Source: Sordaria brevicollis
Taxonomy: Eukaryota > Ascomycota > Sordariomycetes > Sordariales > Sordariaceae
NCBI GenBank assembly: GCA_033439795.1
Contig: JAUTDP010000003.1
Span: forward strand, 1,302,001 to 1,366,000
Direction of reading: 5' to 3'
DNA: 64,000 bases
A model generated the notes under the pieces. The model was not told where the DNA came from. It saw only the letters and a list, made by a program, of their open reading frames with translations, and did no database searches. Below, piece after piece: positions 47,851-57,979 of this stretch (within the stretch, counting starts at the first letter, position 1; every line of letters starts with the position of its first letter). The position numbers and the translations under genes were made by a program.

Positions 47851-48840
47851 ATGTTCTTCTCTAACACTTTTATCTCCGCCCTCGCGCTGGTTTCGGCAGC
47901 ACTGGCTAGCCCAGTCGAGATCGCGGAGAGGCAGACTCAGAAGTTGAGGATTAGTACGTTTCACCATTCGAGAGCAATCACGAACCGAACAGGATATACG
48001 CAACACATCCTATCCCTCTCCATATCCAACTTCCACTGCCCCGGCCCTTGTCTCATCCTACCCAATTTCCTTCACACACACCTCAAATGTCTCTCACCAA
48101 ACTGACCACTCTTCCTCCCGCAGTGCCCCTCGGAGACTCCATCACCGAAATCACCTGCTGGCGCGCCCTAGTCTGGGACCAACTCGCCTCTGCCGGTCTT
48201 GCCTCCCAAGTGCAATACGTTGGCTCGCAAAACTCCAACCCGCAAGGCTGCCGACCTGCCACATCCAACTGGGACCAACACCACGAGGGTCACTCGGGTT
48301 GGCTAGCCGTCGACATCGCCAACAGTTACCTCGAGGGTTGGCTCAAAAAGACGCCCGCCGACATTGTCATGTTCATGCTCGGCACCAACGACGTGACGAG
48401 GGGGAAGACGACGCAGCAGATCATGGACGCTTATACCAAGATGGTGGGGATCATGAGGGCGAGCAATCCCAAGATGAAGATTATCGTAAGTTCCTTCCCT
48501 CTTACCCCTCCTTAACCAGCCAAGTCGTGACGTGGGAAAGGAACAACAAACGGGGATAAAGAAGGGATGGAGGCTAATGAGAAACGAAATAAAGGTCGAC
48601 CTCGTAATCCCCCTCTCCTACTCCAACAACCAGGTTCAGGCTATCAACGCGCAGATTCCCAGCTGGGCTGCTCGGCTTAATAGCACGGAAAGCCCGATCG
48701 TGATTGCGGATTGCTATAACGGGTTCAAGACGTCGGATTTGAGAGATGGAGTGCACCCGAATGCGAACGGGGATAAGATTATTGCGAGCAAGGTGGGGCC
48801 GTTGTTGTTGGACTTTGTTAGGCAGAGTTTGGGGCAGTAG
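47851..48840 (+). CDS. Secreted SGNH/GDSL hydrolase, CE3 (acetyl xylan esterase)-like, 236 aa
   Basis: Exons 47851-47953, 48124-48485 and 48595-48840; introns of 170 and 109 nt with GTACGT and GTAAGT donors and CAG/AAG acceptors. The first intron splits the Met codon of IMPLGDS. A signal peptide fills residues 1-20 (FISALALVSAALAS). Catalytic blocks: GDS with Ser40, Gly93 in HEGHSGW, GTND with Asn123, and DGVHPN with Asp206/His209. The wording MPLGDSITEITCWRALVW and WDQHHEGHSGWLAVDIA is that of carbohydrate esterase family 3, which removes acetyl groups from xylan outside the cell. One N-glycosylation site (NST, 184-186). No carbohydrate-binding module. Substrate is inference from family; other GDSL esterase activity is possible. 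Confidence 0.9.
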
Positions 48841-50336
48841 CTTGGTATGAGATTGAGACAGGGTGGTTAAGATGGGTGGAGGATGGAATAGGTTGGGTTA
48901 TTTGGTTCAGGGACCTGGACGAAGGAGTGGTTGTAAAGGAGCAAGTTTCATGGGATGACGATGGTGATGGGAAGCTTGTAATCGAGCGTAATATTACCGG
49001 GCGGTATTATTCACCAACTGTATCGACGGCTGTCGTCCCTTGTCAGACGTGCCGTCACCGTCTTGTTTCAACTGTGACCGATCAGAGATATCACTGAAAA
49101 TATCTGGTATTATCACCTATCTTCAAAGGAATAGAGAAATCAGTAACATATCACCGTGTTGGCTGGTGGCTGACGAAAGGAGTTTCGCAATGGAAGAAAC
49201 CCGTTGTTCAAAGTGGGGCTGTTATGTATCGTATTACAGCTTACAGGACGGACAATGAGATGCCCACGCCAGCTCGACGCCAAAACTGGGATGAACTGCA
49301 ACACCGCTACTTTGTCCATCAAAGGTTACTGAAAATGTCATATCCGATTGGTATAGTTTCAGATAAAAACCAGCACACAAAGAACTGTTGTTCAAACTGA
49401 TGAATTCCTAATGGCCAGTCTAATCGGGTTAGGGTTGTAGGCGTGTTCCTGGATGTGACTTATCTTATCGCTTGTCATGCTCTTATCGAGCTGTAGGTAC
49501 AACTGACGCGCGGGGAACCGCCAGCGCAACCGGAGCGCTGGCTGCGATTGCCCTCCCCCGTTCAGTGCTCCTACCCTGCGGCGTTGTGCGCGTGTCTGTC
49601 GCAGGTGGAAGCAGGCGCAAACCCGACAATTCACATCGTGGGAAGGAAGCTTTGTGTTGGATTTCCCCTCCTTTTTCCTCCCTTCCACCCTCCAGCAAAT
49701 CCATCCCACCATCCCATCCCACGCCGGCGCATGTTCCCCTCTCTCCCCTCCAATCTGCATCGCATCCAGTGCTGGCAGTACCCCTCCCTCCTCCTCCTCT
49801 CATCCTTTCTCTCCCCTGCCCGCCCATTGCGCCCGTTGATTCATCACAATCGACGGCCTTCCTTGTCTGTGCCGGCATCTCTTTCTCTGAACAGCCACGA
49901 CGCAAAGATTGGACCAGTGGGATTGCGCTACCTGTCGATACTAAGACGCCGAAAGATACTAAGACGTCGAAAAAGAAACACAACGACCAAAAGTGAGACA
50001 GCACAAAAGGAAACCGACAAAGACCCCGACTTATATCCCGCCAACGAGCTACGGCCACTTCCTCCCGGAACTTTCTTAGACGACTTTTTTCGCAGCGACA
50101 GGCTCAAGATCTTGATCGAAGCCCATCGACGCTTTAATAAGGCCCAGCAGCGCCCGGCACTTGCATCTCCTCGTCATTCCATTCGTAGAATTAAAGTCGG
50201 TCCACCAACCGCACAAGAACTCGAACGACTAGACAGAAAAGCACAAGCACAACACAGAAAGCTTCTCGACCTCATCGGCAACAAGCTAGCCAGTCTAAAC
50301 TTACCTTTCGCGATCAGCTCCCGTCAACCAGTCACG
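48841..50336. other. Intergenic region, CE3-like gene to RNase H1
   Basis: The first 650 bp hold no gene that I can support. From about 49640 to 49830 the plus strand is very CT-rich (TCCTCCC runs), as in fungal promoters or 5' UTRs. The RNase H1 frame is open from 49548 and could extend the protein (see the findings). Frames on the minus strand here are low-complexity complements of the CT-rich tract. Confidence 0.55.
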
Positions 50337-51380
50337 ATGCCGGCCCCCAAGAGGAAAGCGGAACCCGAGACCAAGTACTACGCCGTGCGCGCTGGCGTCA
50401 AGCCCGGCGTCTACACCAACTGGGCCCAGTGCCAGCAGCAGATCACGGGCTTCAAGGGCGCCGTATTCAAGTCGTTTACCACGTACGAGGACGCTTCCGC
50501 ATTCGCCGCTGGCCGGCCCCTCGCGTCCGACAAGTCGAATACCGCACCTACCAAATTCTACGGCGTCGCGGTCGGTCGCACCCCGGGCGTCTACACGGAC
50601 TGGTCAATTGCCCAGCAGGAAGTGGTGGGCGTGAAGAACCCCAAGTACAAAAAGTTCGAGACCCGCGCTGAGGCCGAGGAGTTTGTGCGCCAGTGGAGCG
50701 GCAAGCCAGCTTCTCAGGCCGCCAATATACAAGTGGAGGAGACGGATGAAGTGGAGATTATCACGATTGGGCCATCTTCGGGGAGCAGCTCTAGGAAGGC
50801 TAGGAAGACCGGGGCTACGCAGACAGCTCACACGGCGCAGGCAGCCACTGCTGATGCTAGCAAGCCCGTCATTATCTACACGGATGGCAGTGCCAGAGGC
50901 AACGGCAAGGTTGGCGCCGTGGCGGGAGTGGGTGTCTACTTTTGTGGTGGTTTCAGGGAGTAAGTCAGCGATCAGTTGCCAAGCTGTCACATGGCGTTCA
51001 CTAACATGTGGTTCAACAGAAACATCTCCGAACGCCTCCAAGGCGACGTCCAAACGAACCAACGCGCCGAGTTGACCGCCGTCCTCCGAGCCCTCGAGTC
51101 CATCCCCGACACCCAAAGCTGCGAGCTCCGAACCGACAGCCAGTACACCATTAACTGTGTGACCTTGTGGTGGAAGAATTGGATCAAGAAAGGGTGGACG
51201 AACACCAAGGGTGAGGAAGTTTCCAACCAGGACCTGATTAGGGCCATCCTCAAGAAGATCGAGGCCCGCGAGGGGAAGGGCACGGAGACCAAGTTCGTCT
51301 GGGTTAAGGGTCACGGGACGGACGAGGGCAACATTGCGGCGGATTACTTGGCGGTTGAGGGCGCGAAAAAGTTGATGTGA
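50337..51380 (+). CDS. Ribonuclease H1 with two hybrid-binding domains, 327 aa
   Basis: Exons 50337-50959 and 51020-51380; the 60-nt intron (GTAAGT...CTAAC...CAG) splits a Glu codon. It cleaves RNA in RNA-DNA hybrids (R-loops, Okazaki primers). Two viroplasmin-type hybrid-binding domains: KYYAVRAGVKPGVYTNW (13-57) and KFYGVAVGRTPGVYTDW (73-117). A Ser/Ala/Thr-rich linker (about 140-175) leads to the RNase H fold with all catalytic acids: D183 (YTDGSARGNG), E225 (NQRAEL), D247 (RTDSQY), D316 (NIAADYL), plus His306 in VKGHGTDEGN. The start was chosen at MPAPKRK, with A at -3 and just ahead of the first domain; the basic KRK may aid nuclear entry. The frame is open upstream to 49548, so a longer isoform is possible. 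Confidence 0.93.
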
Positions 51381-52136
51381 TGAGATGATACCCATTTCTT
51401 ATTTCGGGTTGTTATTTGGGTTGCAGCTGATCTTTTTATCCTATCGTTTATGGCGCCATAGGTCGGTCATCTGGAATGCGGACTCGTTAGCACGGATATG
51501 GCTTACATACTGAAGCGATGTTATCTCGGAAGGGCAGTTAAGGATAGTACATGGTATTTTATGATATTCGGAATCTGGGATGTGTGATATGGAGTTATGG
51601 TGTCGGTCGGAAGCAGCCAAGGACTTTTACTTAACCTTTACCCAGGACGGTTTGTTCCCATTTGTCTACTAGGTTGGAACGTGGTGTGATGGACGGAGAT
51701 ATGCGAAGATCATATACAACAACGTCGCCGCGTTCCCAGCACCCTTTCCTTGTTAAAAACCATCGCAACACTATGCTTTTCATCCCATCTTCATCGCTGA
51801 ATGCTAACGGGTGATTATGTAGGTCCGTGACCATCCGGACATTGTGCCATATGTGACACCGAGACTCGATCGCCCATGGAGTCCATCTCCGGGCGCTCGG
51901 TGTTCTTCTCCTCCTCGACACACCGCAATGACCGTCACCGATACGTCATATGGGAACAACCCTTTGCGCATACACAATCTGGCGATGAATTGGAGATGTA
52001 TAAGGAAATGTGTGCGGTGGTTTTTCGATAGCTGATTTGATCTTGCTCTACTTCTTCTGAACAACTACGAAGAACTTCAAACTTCGTAACCAACCAACCA
52101 GAACCCAAGCACCAAGAACATAGAAACACCATCACG
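51381..52136. other. Intergenic region, RNase H1 to membrane protein gene
   Basis: 750 bp of 3' UTR and promoter. The overlapping short frames at 51631-52064 are not credible genes. The last 100 bases before the next ATG are rich in AACCAACCA-type motifs, usual for a fungal 5' UTR. Confidence 0.55.
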
Positions 52137-53098
52137 ATGCCGACCTCAACCCTCACCCGCGTCGCCCACCGCGCCGTCGTTCTCAACCCGGGCGTCCGCG
52201 CCGCCGCCAACAGCAGCAGACACTTCTTCCTCCCCTCCACCGTGATTCCCATCCAGCGCAGCTCCGCCCCGCACTACTACAACCAGCAGCGCTTCGCCAC
52301 CGTCGACACCTCTGGCAACCGTCGCGGTTCCTCGGGCAATATTGGCAAGGCCGCCGAGACCATCGCCGCCGACATCGATTCCGATCTGGACTACCCGACC
52401 GAGATGGATGAGCGGTACAGCACCTCTTCTTGGTCTGATGCGTCCTCGACCACGAGCTCGAGCTCTCCGAGGACGAGCCATGAGAGGGCTACCTCCCCAA
52501 GTGGCAGTTCGGGATTTACTTCCAGAGCGGAAAAAACGACGGCGGGCATTGGAAGTGAGCCCAACAGGCCGAGTTATGAGAGTAACGCGGCTAGTGACGC
52601 CACTGTGTCTGGGGGCGATAATACTTTGTTGTAAGTCTTTGTTGTTGTCGTGTCTGTTAACATTACTCATGTGAAAACAATTCCATCGGACACATCCTCT
52701 TGTCACTTCCTCCATCTCACCTCATCCATCTATCGACCTCTCATCATCCCGTCCATGCTTCCGAACCAACACTTACCCACTTATTACCTTCGTCCTCTCT
52801 CCTTCTAAACATCTACCATCATCATCAAAAGCAAATTTAACTGACAAACGCCCGAAAACACCCCCCTCGCCCCTACCCCGGGGGTCCCGGGGCCGGTTTT
52901 TCGGTTTGTGATGAAAATAGCTACATAGCAATGGGCCTCGTTGGTCTCTCCGGCGCTTACATCGTACTTAAGCCCAACCCGTCGGCCAGCTTGGAGCCCG
53001 GCGTTGACGCGAGAAGCAGCTCCTCCCGGGTTCACGATATGCCCGCCCACCGGCCCTTGACCAGCAAGACGGAGAAGATGATTGGCAGGGGTGGCTGA
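52137..53098 (+). CDS. Probable mitochondrial single-span membrane protein, 223 aa
   Basis: Exons 52137-52630 and 52921-53098; a 290-nt intron with donor GTAAGT and acceptor ATAG at 52917-52920. This acceptor, not the CATAG eight bases later, keeps the frame and creates the hydrophobic segment LFYIAMGLVGLSGAYIVL (164-181). The N terminus is rich in Arg, Ala and Ser without acids (TLTRVAHRAVVLNPGVRAAA), as in a mitochondrial presequence. The middle (about 85-150) is a low-complexity Ser/Thr-rich region. After the membrane span comes a short polar tail ending KTEKMIGRGG. I do not recognise a named family. Mitochondrial location is inferred from composition only. Confidence 0.7.
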
Positions 53099-53794
53099 TT
53101 GATCATTTTGAGCCGTGAACTCGAGCCCGTTAGGGCGAGAGTTTGAGAGGGGAGAGTTCTAGGAGACGAGGAGAGCTCGTTGGGGCAAAAGAGCTTGGGG
53201 AGTGTTTGGAAGGGAGATATGTCGTTTGGTTTGGGAATGGGAATGCGAGATCGAAAACTTGAAACAACGATTGCAAACTTTTGGAAAGGGTAATGGAGGG
53301 TTTTTTGGTCAATTGGTTGGTGACTTTCACGGCGTTTGCAAGTGGAGGGAAATCATAATGGCGGAACATGGAAATTGTACGATGATGTGTGTACTGCTAG
53401 GAGGTCGTCGTTGTACGTTGAGTGTACCTGTACCTATTGCGACTGATGAATGGGACTGTTCTATATGTTGATGAGTGTATGAATTTCGACTGCGTTCTCA
53501 TCTTCGTCTGTGCGATGATGGTTGTACGTTCGATATTGGAATTGGTGTAAATTGCATGTTCTGGTGCTGAGTTGGTGACGGGATGATGTGGTTCATCTTG
53601 ACATTGGCCCGTAAAGAAGTCCACTGCTGGTTCTTGGATATTGTCTCCATATATGTACTGCGGAAAGGATTTGAGGCGCTTCGACCACGGACGAGTAAAC
53701 AGGATTAAAAAGGTGAATAAAATAAAGAACGGTGAAAAGAGTTCGAAAAATGAAATGGTGACTGAATGCAAAAAAGGAAAACCAGAAAAAAAAA
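53099..53794. other. Intergenic region before tRNA-Glu
   Basis: 3' UTR of the preceding gene and spacer. The frames on either strand (up to 184 codons on minus) cross the tRNA or lack protein-like composition. Nothing else seen. Confidence 0.55.
53786..53794 (-). terminator. Pol III terminator of tRNA-Glu
   Basis: Nine A on the plus strand give an oligo-T run directly after the tRNA 3' end on the minus strand, the usual RNA polymerase III stop. Confidence 0.85.
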
Positions 53795-53866
53795 CTCCGG
53801 TACGGGGAATCGAACCCCGAGCTTCGCGGTGAAAACGCGATATGTTAACCGTTACACTATACCGGA
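53795..53866 (-). tRNA. tRNA-Glu (anticodon UUC)
   Basis: Minus-strand sequence folds as a 72-nt cloverleaf without intron. The acceptor stem TCCGGTA pairs with TACCGGA and the discriminator is G. The anticodon stem TCGCG/CGCGA encloses loop TTTTCAC, with UUC at 34-36. The T arm contains GGTTCGATTCC (B box), and the D arm TAGTGTAACGG serves as A box. The intact stems argue that it is functional. Confidence 0.96.
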
Positions 53867-54214
53867 CTTTGTTGAAAGATTGGACGAATGTGGCCTTTAT
53901 GTACTCCACTCCTTTTCCCTTTGTCTCGCAGATGTCAGTTGTCGGCACCACAATTTCTCCTCGTCGTATATCACTTGTTCACGACTACTTCATTGACTTC
54001 TGCGATGTTCCGAAAAGTGCCTGATCGAATTCATATTTCTATCTTGTGGTCCAAAAGATTGATTTGCCTCCATGTCATGCTACTCGCAATGCATGTCAGG
54101 TACGTCCACCATCGGTTTGGCAGGTGCACCGCAGATGCGTTCCATGCGTAGGTACCGCACTGGCTATTTCCTTACAGCATGGACCTCTTCGTTACTTCTC
54201 CTTTTCTTCTCACC
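53867..54214. other. Short intergenic stretch, tRNA-Glu to DUF6594-like gene
   Basis: 348 bp between the tRNA 5' side and the 3' end of the minus-strand membrane-protein gene. No gene, repeat or RNA seen. Confidence 0.6.
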
Positions 54215-55314
54215 TTACGAACCCTTCGAACCAGTTTCTTCAATCACGATACCCACAAAGACCATGATGACCGCCGCATACGCCAAAGTTGCAGCAAAGA
54301 CCCCTTCCACCGTTTTCAAATAAAACGATAGCGAAAGCCCGAATGCAGTCACGCAGGCTGTAGCCACCCCGAGATGCACGAACAAATCTCTCTTCAGCGC
54401 CAAAATCCACATGGGACCGATGAGAAAGGCGCCCCCGATTACTGCAGCGCCAACCCGTTCCCAGAAGGCTAGCTTTGCCGACGTAGTGCGAGTGTTGATG
54501 AGGCCGGTTGCGGATTTGAGTGAGCTTTGGTTGCCGGATTCCCAAGGCCCAGCCGGGATGGAGGCTTTGAGAAGGCGCTCTATCCATTCCCTCTGTCGCA
54601 ATTCACCCTCTGTTTCTCCGTCCGGAGGTGCTACCGAAGGCTTAGCGCTTGGCTGGTCGGAAGTCAGAGTTAAGTCCGAAGGAAGAAGATCTTCGAGGTC
54701 TAAGCCCTCGTTGAGCAATGCTGTCTCAAAGAAGATGTGGTCGTTGTGTCTTCGGCTGGTGGCAATGAAGGGGTCGTTGGACTCTAGGGCGAATTTGGCC
54801 ATGTACTCGTGATTCTGCACGGCACGAACTATGACAAGAAGTCAGATCATCAAAACTATTCTGACATCGCACAGGTACTGTATACACCAAGAATAGGGCT
54901 TCAGAACTCACTGTACTTTTCGAGTAAAGCGCCAAACCGTTCCAATCCTTCCAATGCCTCTTCATACCGTTTGGAAGAGCCCTTCTTTTGTACACTGACT
55001 GCCACGCTGATCATTTTGGCGTGCAGAGACCTCATGTACAGTCTTTGTACGTCGCCAAAATGAATCAGGAAGCCAAAGGAAGTTTCTGAGAGTGATTGTC
55101 GGTGACTGCCGGTTCGTAAGGAGGAAAGCAAGGTCTCAATCTGACCAATCAAGCCTGGCCTCAGTTGCGAAATGATTCTGATGAAGCCATCGTGGTATAT
55201 ATCGTTCATAAGCCTTGAAATCAGAGCAAAGTCATCCGTTTCATTCGCCTTTGGCCCTGGGCTGTGTTCTCGAGGATATGTCTGTCTGTTCTCCTCATCA
55301 TTCATAGTTGCCAT
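54215..55314 (-). CDS. DUF6594-like fungal membrane protein, 338 aa
   Basis: Exons on the minus strand: 55314-54912 and 54828-54215; an 83-nt intron (GTGAGT donor, CTGAC branch site, ATAG acceptor). Joining gives LLEKYIRAVQNHEYMAKFAL, a motif of a common fungal-specific family, followed by DPFI. The N-terminal 130 residues are predicted helical and soluble; residues 165-240 are polar. Three membrane segments close the protein: about 260-279 (VIGGAFLIGPMWILAL), 283-305 and 311-330 (ATLAYAAVIMVFVGI). The tail order GGxxLIGPM...AATxAYAAVxxVFVG is the C-terminal hallmark of DUF6594-type proteins. Molecular role unknown. An extra upstream exon is possible, since the usual N-terminal part of the family is not obvious. 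Confidence 0.75.
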
Positions 55315-56179
55315 ATCTGCAAATGAAGTATGATGGACGAAACACTATCATACCAAACTTTCATGTGGGATGAGGGAACTGTTCGCTGTAGCCAGGAAAC
55401 TTTGTTGATCAAATTCGTCGAGGTTCCGGCTCACTCTCATTCTTCCTATCCTCATGTCTTTGCTAGTGTTACCCAAGATTTCCACCTATTACCCTGCGTT
55501 TATACAGCCTTGTTCTCTTTGTACATTTACACAATTTTAGCTCCGCTTTGCCACTAATCTACCATTGGTACTCAAAACCTATGCCCACTGGTCGCGTACA
55601 AAAAAGCCCATATCCACCCACATAAGTACCCTGAAGGTCAAGGCAGATTTTCCCCGAGGAGGTGCGACTCGCTCCAACTGTCCTGTGCGAGCCTAAACTT
55701 GCACATCTGTTGTGCCAGACCAATGATGGTGTGATCTGAGTCGAAGTGGCTGGCTGAAACATGCATAGCAGGCGGACACGATTGGCTGTGCCAGGCAGTG
55801 CCGCTTCTTGTATCTCACCCCCCCATTCACATGATCACATCGCCCTGAAGGAGGATTGATTGGCGATTAAGGCAATAGTGTGCAAGCCACTGCTTCTGAG
55901 AAAACATTATTTAAATACTTGGGAACTCTTACTGCATACATGTTCGATATCAAACACACACGTGGAATCTGCGTTATAGTCATCGGCTGCCTCTTTATGT
56001 CTCAGTTTCCCCTGCTTTGGCATTGCGACTAAAGGACATCTTCTCTACTCCTACTAAACGTACACACACTGATATGTCTAGTCTTGACATCCAGGGAGGT
56101 ATATTACACCCGACCCGTCACGGACAGGATCATGCGTATACTAACTCCCGCCCCAATGATATAGAATAACCTAGTTACA
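55315..56179. other. Divergent intergenic region
   Basis: 865 bp between the starts of a minus-strand and a plus-strand gene, so it should contain both promoters. Frames of 60-75 codons are unconvincing. No repeats seen. Confidence 0.55.
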
Positions 56180-56830
56180 ATGTCTTCTGCGTCGACCTTA
56201 ATCAAGAACGATTTGCGTTCTCGTACCGAGCATCCAGACCTGATTTCACTCTTGATATCGATAGAGAGGTCAGCCTACACATCTGCCCGCACCCACCAGA
56301 ATCAGACAGACGGAAGGCCCAGAAAGCGCTTGAAGATTCTTTGGAACCGAGTCTTTAAGAAAAGGGCTGTCGCTTCCCAACAGCAGGAACAACCCGTCAT
56401 TTCGGCGAACGGGCATCTGGTCATCACATATCCTGATTCAGGAATGCGGAGAACGCATGTGAGTTCTATGTGGAAGAACATGTCATCTGTTCTTGGTGAC
56501 CAGTCAATCGGTCTTGTCGAATTTATCGACAAAGAAAACCGCTACGGTGTCATGATCAAGGGAATCTCAGTAGTCAACGTTTCTGGAGCAGAAGGACAGA
56601 GAAACTTTCAGACCATAACAACTACTAAACCAGAAGATACCAGAGCGCTCAAGAGAATTATCGGCTGTGGGACCACGGAGGGGTTAGTCGTGATTATTCC
56701 AACGGTATTCACCAAGACGGAGTGGGCAATGGCGTGCATGGCAAGATGCCGTCCAGAACTCGGGAGTGTAACCCCAAGTCCGGTGCCTGTCCCTGGGCCC
56801 GGAGTGGTGGGTACAGTAATGACCCTATGA
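56180..56830 (+). CDS. Hypothetical protein, 216 aa, single exon
   Basis: Not recognised. The start has A at -3 (TTACAATG). Residues 46-62 form a strongly basic patch (RPRKRLKILWNRVFKKR), a possible nuclear signal or nucleic-acid contact. The rest (about 73-190) alternates short hydrophobic stretches as in a beta-rich fold: HLVITYPDSG, IGLVEFIDKENRYGVMIKGI, GLVVIIPTVFTKTEWAMACM. The C terminus is a Pro/Val/Gly tail (PSPVPVPGPGVVG). No signal peptide or membrane span. It is the last gene before the RIP block and shows no RIP damage itself. Composition is protein-like, but without homologues in hand the call stays moderate. Confidence 0.6.
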   Translation: MSSASTLIKNDLRSRTEHPDLISLLISIERSAYTSARTHQNQTDGRPRKRLKILWNRVFKKRAVASQQQEQPVISANGHLVITYPDSGMRRTHVSSMWKNMSSVLGDQSIGLVEFIDKENRYGVMIKGISVVNVSGAEGQRNFQTITTTKPEDTRALKRIIGCGTTEGLVVIIPTVFTKTEWAMACMARCRPELGSVTPSPVPVPGPGVVGTVMTL

Positions 56831-57542
56831 GATCTAACGCAATTCCCGCACCATGGCGACGGCCCAAAACCTGTGCAATAACTAGGCATTTGCAACTACT
56901 GATGCCTCACTTACATACAAAAGTGGGATTTCCGGCAGCCGAAAATGCTGCAATAACTAAAGAACTTTGTATGTAGTAGCATCCTCGGGGACGGGGGGGA
57001 GGGTGGTTGCAACTGCAGGGGTAATTGCTGTAGGGGAAGCCTATATACACCCACCCAAAACCTACATACACCCATTTCTTGGCAAGGGCCCACCCGGCCA
57101 GCTATATAACACCTGACATTGAAAACCCCGTTTTTACCCGCTAAATTTCAGGATTCTGATGCATTGAAACATTGCACTAACTTAATCAAATTTTTTTCGA
57201 AAATTTCGAAGGTTAAATTTAATACATTATACTAAGTACCCTCTTTCAATATAATAAGACCTACCTCCCTATACCTCTTATCCCTACCTACTAATACTAC
57301 TTTATACTATTTAGTATACCCATTAAAAATATTACGCTAAAGTACGTAATTTTATTCGAATTAATTAATTTCGATTATAATCGAATATTATTAATCGAAT
57401 ATAATAATTATCAATTATTATATTAAATATTTAACGACGCCCCTACCTTTATTTAATAATATTACCTTCGTAATAATTCGATAACCTCTTCGACTTCCTC
57501 GACTTTTACCGTATTATTAACTATTTAAGTAAATAAAGTTTC
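56831..57542. other. Island right border
   Basis: Normal composition until about 57175, then an abrupt change to AT-rich DNA with scarce CA/TG. The 57190-57540 stretch is not part of E6 if its LTR starts at 57543. It includes a 14-bp perfect palindrome TCGATTATAATCGA (57371-57384). No gene seen. Confidence 0.55.
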
Positions 57543-57794
57543 TGTAACGGCACGGCTCACCCGCTGGTTACCTAACTTATTACATATCACCAGGTTGCTT
57601 AGGGAACCAGGTGAACCAGGGACTTGTTATTGCAGATTACTTATTTATAATAGCGAACGCCGTACAACCTATTCACTCTATAGAACGTAGGGCCTATATC
57701 TTTCCGCCTACGCTTCTATTCTTATACGATTAGTTTTCCTTTTTTCTTTATTTTACGATTTTCTATTAATTAAGGATTATTATTATTTATTACA
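57543..57794 (+). repeat. Putative E6 5' LTR
   Basis: A 252-bp segment starting TGTAACGG and ending TTATTACA, giving TGTAA...TTACA termini. The first half is unusually GC-rich and un-mutated (CACGGCTCACCCGCTGG), as in the outer LTR edges of the other elements. The partner LTR is outside the window, so the ends are not proven. Confidence 0.5.
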
Positions 57795-57979
57795 AGCTCT
57801 TCCTTTTTGCCGTAATAATCGTAAAATTAAACCAATATTTATTAAGGACGATATAAAATATCCTACTTTAAAAAGAGATTACGATTAATTACGCGCGATA
57901 CAATAATCCCCTATACCCTATTTAAATACCTAAATAATTGTACGATTATAATTTATACGAGATAATTAAAATATCGAAT

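Noticed and set aside
49483..50058. 191-codon minus frame upstream of RNase H1
   Set aside because: It is the complement of a CT-rich promoter-like tract, giving Gly/Arg/Glu low complexity.
50604..51395. 263-codon minus frame opposite RNase H1
   Set aside because: It is antisense to a certain gene with intact catalytic motifs and intron; a shadow of GC-rich codon use.
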